From assembly GCA_946811185.2 (NCBI GenBank), contig OX328105.1, forward strand, positions 47,802,845 to 47,866,844: 64,000 nt of DNA. The letters run 5' to 3'. The notes below the pieces were generated by a model. That model did not search any database, was not told the origin of the DNA, and saw only the letters and a program-made list of their open reading frames with translations. The stretch comes from Hippopus hippopus. Lineage: Eukaryota; Mollusca; Bivalvia; Cardiida; Cardiidae. Positions 61,541 to 64,000 of the stretch are shown here, piece after piece (position 1 is the first letter of the stretch; each line of letters opens with the position of its first letter). The position numbers were made by a program, and so were the translations under genes.

Positions 61541-62062
61541 TTTTAATTGATAGCTTAAAATTGAGACCCCCCAAAAAAAGGAGTCTCATATTTGCATTGG
61601 AATAATTCAATTTTAGTATAAATGTTTATTTTACCTTCCATCATTATTATTTCTCAAAATGAAACAAAAAATACTATAGTAAATTAACAATTTAGAAAAA
61701 ACTAATGAATAGTTTTGTTTGCTAGTCCTATATTTTGAGATACTAAAAAATAAAACAACATTTTAGATTGTCAAAGGAGAAAGCTATATTTGAAATGATA
61801 GTTGAAATTCTTTGATTGATTGACAATAAGAAGGAAAACCATGTCTTACGGTAATTCAAAACCATGAGTAAGAAAAAATAAAGTTTATCTCCTATTCAGT
61901 CAGTATATATTTAAAGTGTCATAAAAAAGTGCAATATTTAGGGAACCTGTGCAGATTCTGTAGGCTGTTGGATAATACTGAGGTCAAAGAAATTCTAAAC
62001 TGTAATTACTGATATTTTTAGCTGAAACTAGTCACTGCTGATATATTTTTTCATTTGATATC
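61541..62062. other. Downstream sequence, no recognised feature
   Basis: AT-rich; may include alternative 3' UTR up to the AATAAA at about 61877. Confidence 0.35.
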
Positions 62063-62774
62063 AAAGTTTATACCAGACAACAAAATTTTAGACTTCTCAC
62101 TGAAAGCATTAATTTTGCAGATGACTTACAGTGTGGATGAAATCAAGGGATATGTTTTTGAAAGGGAAGAAAAGGAAACAATGCTAGTTACCAGTATTTT
62201 GTCCTTTTCCACTAAGATTTTCAAAAACTTGCTTCTTCTGGGTCATTAAACAAGGGATAATTTGATGAAAGGTTAAAGAAGAAGAAATCTTTTAAATCAG
62301 GTGTGAATGTACATTTTTGTTTCCAGACATTTAGGTGACATGCACCTTGGACTGTTTTTCAGGTGCATAGTTGAGTTTTCACAATTATTCCTAATATCAG
62401 GATTTATAGGCTATCAAAAAGCCAGGTTTTCCTCATTTTCCTTATTACAATTGCTAAATTTATAGAAATATTTCAGGATTTTTGAAAAATATTACTTTTA
62501 CCCATGCAGGCAGCATAAAAGTCATTTATTTTGTTTAGTGCTCTAAGTACTGGTGCTGGGACAGTTGAAGATGATCAACCCTTTACCACAAAATCCATAG
62601 TTTTAATGACCCTGAGGAATGAAGGCTTTTGAAAACATTGTGGGAAAAGGAGAAAATGCTACTTTCTACCCTTCCAAAATACAAATTTCAATTTTTGAGT
62701 CACATTTATTTTGTCGCTTTCAAAGGCTTTCAATTTGGACCAGTTTAAAATTTTATCGTTTGGTCAAGAGTTAT
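62063..62774. repeat. Family P copies 3' of the gene
   Basis: 62063-62275 (+, decayed) and 62576-62774 (-, palindrome cut after its left arm, then resumes at 'tttctacccttcc'). Confidence 0.7.
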
Positions 62775-62943
62775 AGAAATATGAATTTCTTATAATATTA
62801 GACTAAAGACTAGAGATATTTGTAGGAAGCCTTGATAAAATTAAATGCATGAAAACAAATGATGAAGCAGCTTTCTTACATGTAGCATAATAAAGTCATG
62901 GATTGTTACCAAAAAACATTACCCTTTACCATGTGAGAATCTT

Positions 62944-63376
62944 TTAACCCTTTACGGAACAATCCTGTTTTAATGACCCTCATGAATAAGGTTTTTGAAA
63001 ACATTATGTGAAAAAGAGAAAATGCTGGTAATCAGCATATTCTTGTTTTTCCACAATAACTTCTACCTTTTCTAAGACAAATTCCTGATATGAATCTCAT
63101 TTAAGGATAGGGCACCCTAATGGGATATGTGTAACATCGCCATTCGTCGCCAAAATATCGTACGGATTGGGCTAAGACTCCGGTAATCTGTAATCTATGC
63201 GGGGAACCAGAGTCTATTGGCTGATCAATTATGGAGTACCTGAGTCTTAGCCGAATCCATGCGTTTTTCGGCGATGAAAGGCAATGTTACACGAATCCCA
63301 TTACGTTGCCCTATCCTTAATTTGTTGTTTGCAAATCTTTAAGAGTCTAATATTTTCTTGTATGGTTAAGAGTTAA
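62944..63376 (-). repeat. Family P MITE interrupted by a TTAA MITE
   Basis: Left part 62944-63104 ends '...tctcatttaa' and right part 63317-63376 continues 'tttgttgtttgcaaatcttt', rejoining the consensus 'catttaatttgtcgtctgcaaat' exactly at TTAA. Confidence 0.85.
63105..63316. mobile_element. 212-bp TTAA MITE with about 37-bp terminal inverted repeats
   Basis: Left end GGATAGGGCACCCTAATGGG then ATATGTGTAACATCGCC; right end pairs (GGCAATGTTACACGAATCCC then ATTACGTTGCCCTATCC). TTAA at 63101-63104 and 63317-63320. It has CpG content above its surroundings and no coding capacity. Confidence 0.85.
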
Positions 63377-63599
63377 CCATTTACCACATAATCCACAGGT
63401 TTACAGACCCTGACAGAGAAAGCTTTTGAAAACATTGTGGGAAAAGGAGAAAATGCTGGTAACCAGCATTTTCTCCTTTTCTCACAATGCTTTTTATCTT
63501 TCCAGTGACACGTTTCAATTTTGAGACACAATTATTTGTCATCTGCAAATACTTTCAATTTTGACAAGTCTACATTTCTGTCGTGTGGTAAAGAGTTGA
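63373..63599 (-). repeat. Family P MITE
   Basis: Starts at the TTAA shared with the previous copy. Palindrome intact except for one arm mismatch (ctcac for cccac). The right end is TTGA. Confidence 0.8.
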
Positions 63600-63868
63600 A
63601 CCAGTCCATGAAAGTTTTGGAAGATGGCAAGAAATTAAATCTCACTAAATGATATGATTTGTCTTTGAAAGGATAGAAATGTTTGTGTAAGCAAGGAGAA
63701 AATGCTGCAGGCTTAAAGAAATCAAAACCAGAATAGTTAGGTATGAGGTTACAAGAAAACATGTTTTTAATCTATACCTTTGATTTTGAATGTGGCCTGT
63801 AATCACCAACCATTCTTAACCATTTACCAGGCTACAAAATGTTAGATGTGTCTAAATTCAATGCATTT

Positions 63869-64000
63869 TAGCCATGCTCTAGCAAAAAGGGGCTTATTGC
63901 ATCTCTGTGATGCATGATACCAAGCAAGGCATCACATAATTATTGATCCTTAAAATCCATTTTGTATAACAACTTACTGAATCATGAGGTACACTGGTTC
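63869..64000 (+). repeat. Family G MITE, cut by window end
   Basis: 'agccatgctctagcaaaaag' then 'cttattgcatctctgtgatg' and 'tgaatcatgaggtacactgg', as in the other copies. A scrap of family P left end precedes it (63818-63865). Confidence 0.7.

Overview
This is a eukaryotic, AT-rich, intron- and repeat-dominated window. The repeat types (HINE-like elements with hairpin ends and minisatellite cores, Meta-domain-type tRNA SINEs, very dense MITEs, a DD34D mariner) point to a mollusc, most likely a bivalve. That assignment comes from the character of the repeats, not from a marker gene.

One protein-coding gene can be read in full on the + strand: an SLC17-family (sialin-like) anion transporter. 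I assembled it by hand from 12 coding exons between 12095 and 61331 (1491 nt including stop, 496 aa). All 11 introns have GT..AG ends and the phases join without a conflict. Intron 3 is the largest (14252-36768) and holds most of the repeats. Introns 4-11 contain tightly packed MITEs, often within 25-35 nt of a splice site. A second, diverged copy of exon 6 (exon 6b, 47733-47822) has exactly the same length, the same phase, an open frame and both dinucleotide splice signals. It is the most interesting gene-level observation here.

The rest is mobile DNA. (1) A TTAA-flanked palindromic MITE of about 230 bp ('family P') occurs by my reading in roughly 70 full, truncated or fragmentary copies, with a near-perfect inverted repeat of about 59 nt in the middle. 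(2) Other TTAA-flanked MITEs, three of them inserted inside family P copies at TTAA sites. (3) A roughly 250-bp MITE with GAGCCATGCTC ends ('family G') and a roughly 205-bp MITE with a GATC-rich internal palindrome ('family Q'). (4) HINE/DINE-1-like elements with subterminal inverted repeats, 145-166-bp tandem cores and a GGGCCATCATGGCCC 3' hairpin, including a nest several levels deep at 29573-33777. (5) Two mariner copies with different lesions. (6) tRNA-derived SINEs, minisatellites and fold-back elements.

Layout: 1-12056 upstream repeats with two CRE-bearing lower-repeat stretches (about 5.4-5.7 kb and 9.9-10.7 kb) that could hold 5' regulatory DNA; 12057-14251 exons 1-3; 14252-36768 giant intron 3; 36769-36914 exon 4; 38638-39976 mariner 1; 46199-57114 exons 5-11 with mariner 2 (54137-55476) in intron 9; 57594-60558 HINE arrays in intron 11; 61164-61331 last coding exon; then 3' UTR and further repeats to 64000.
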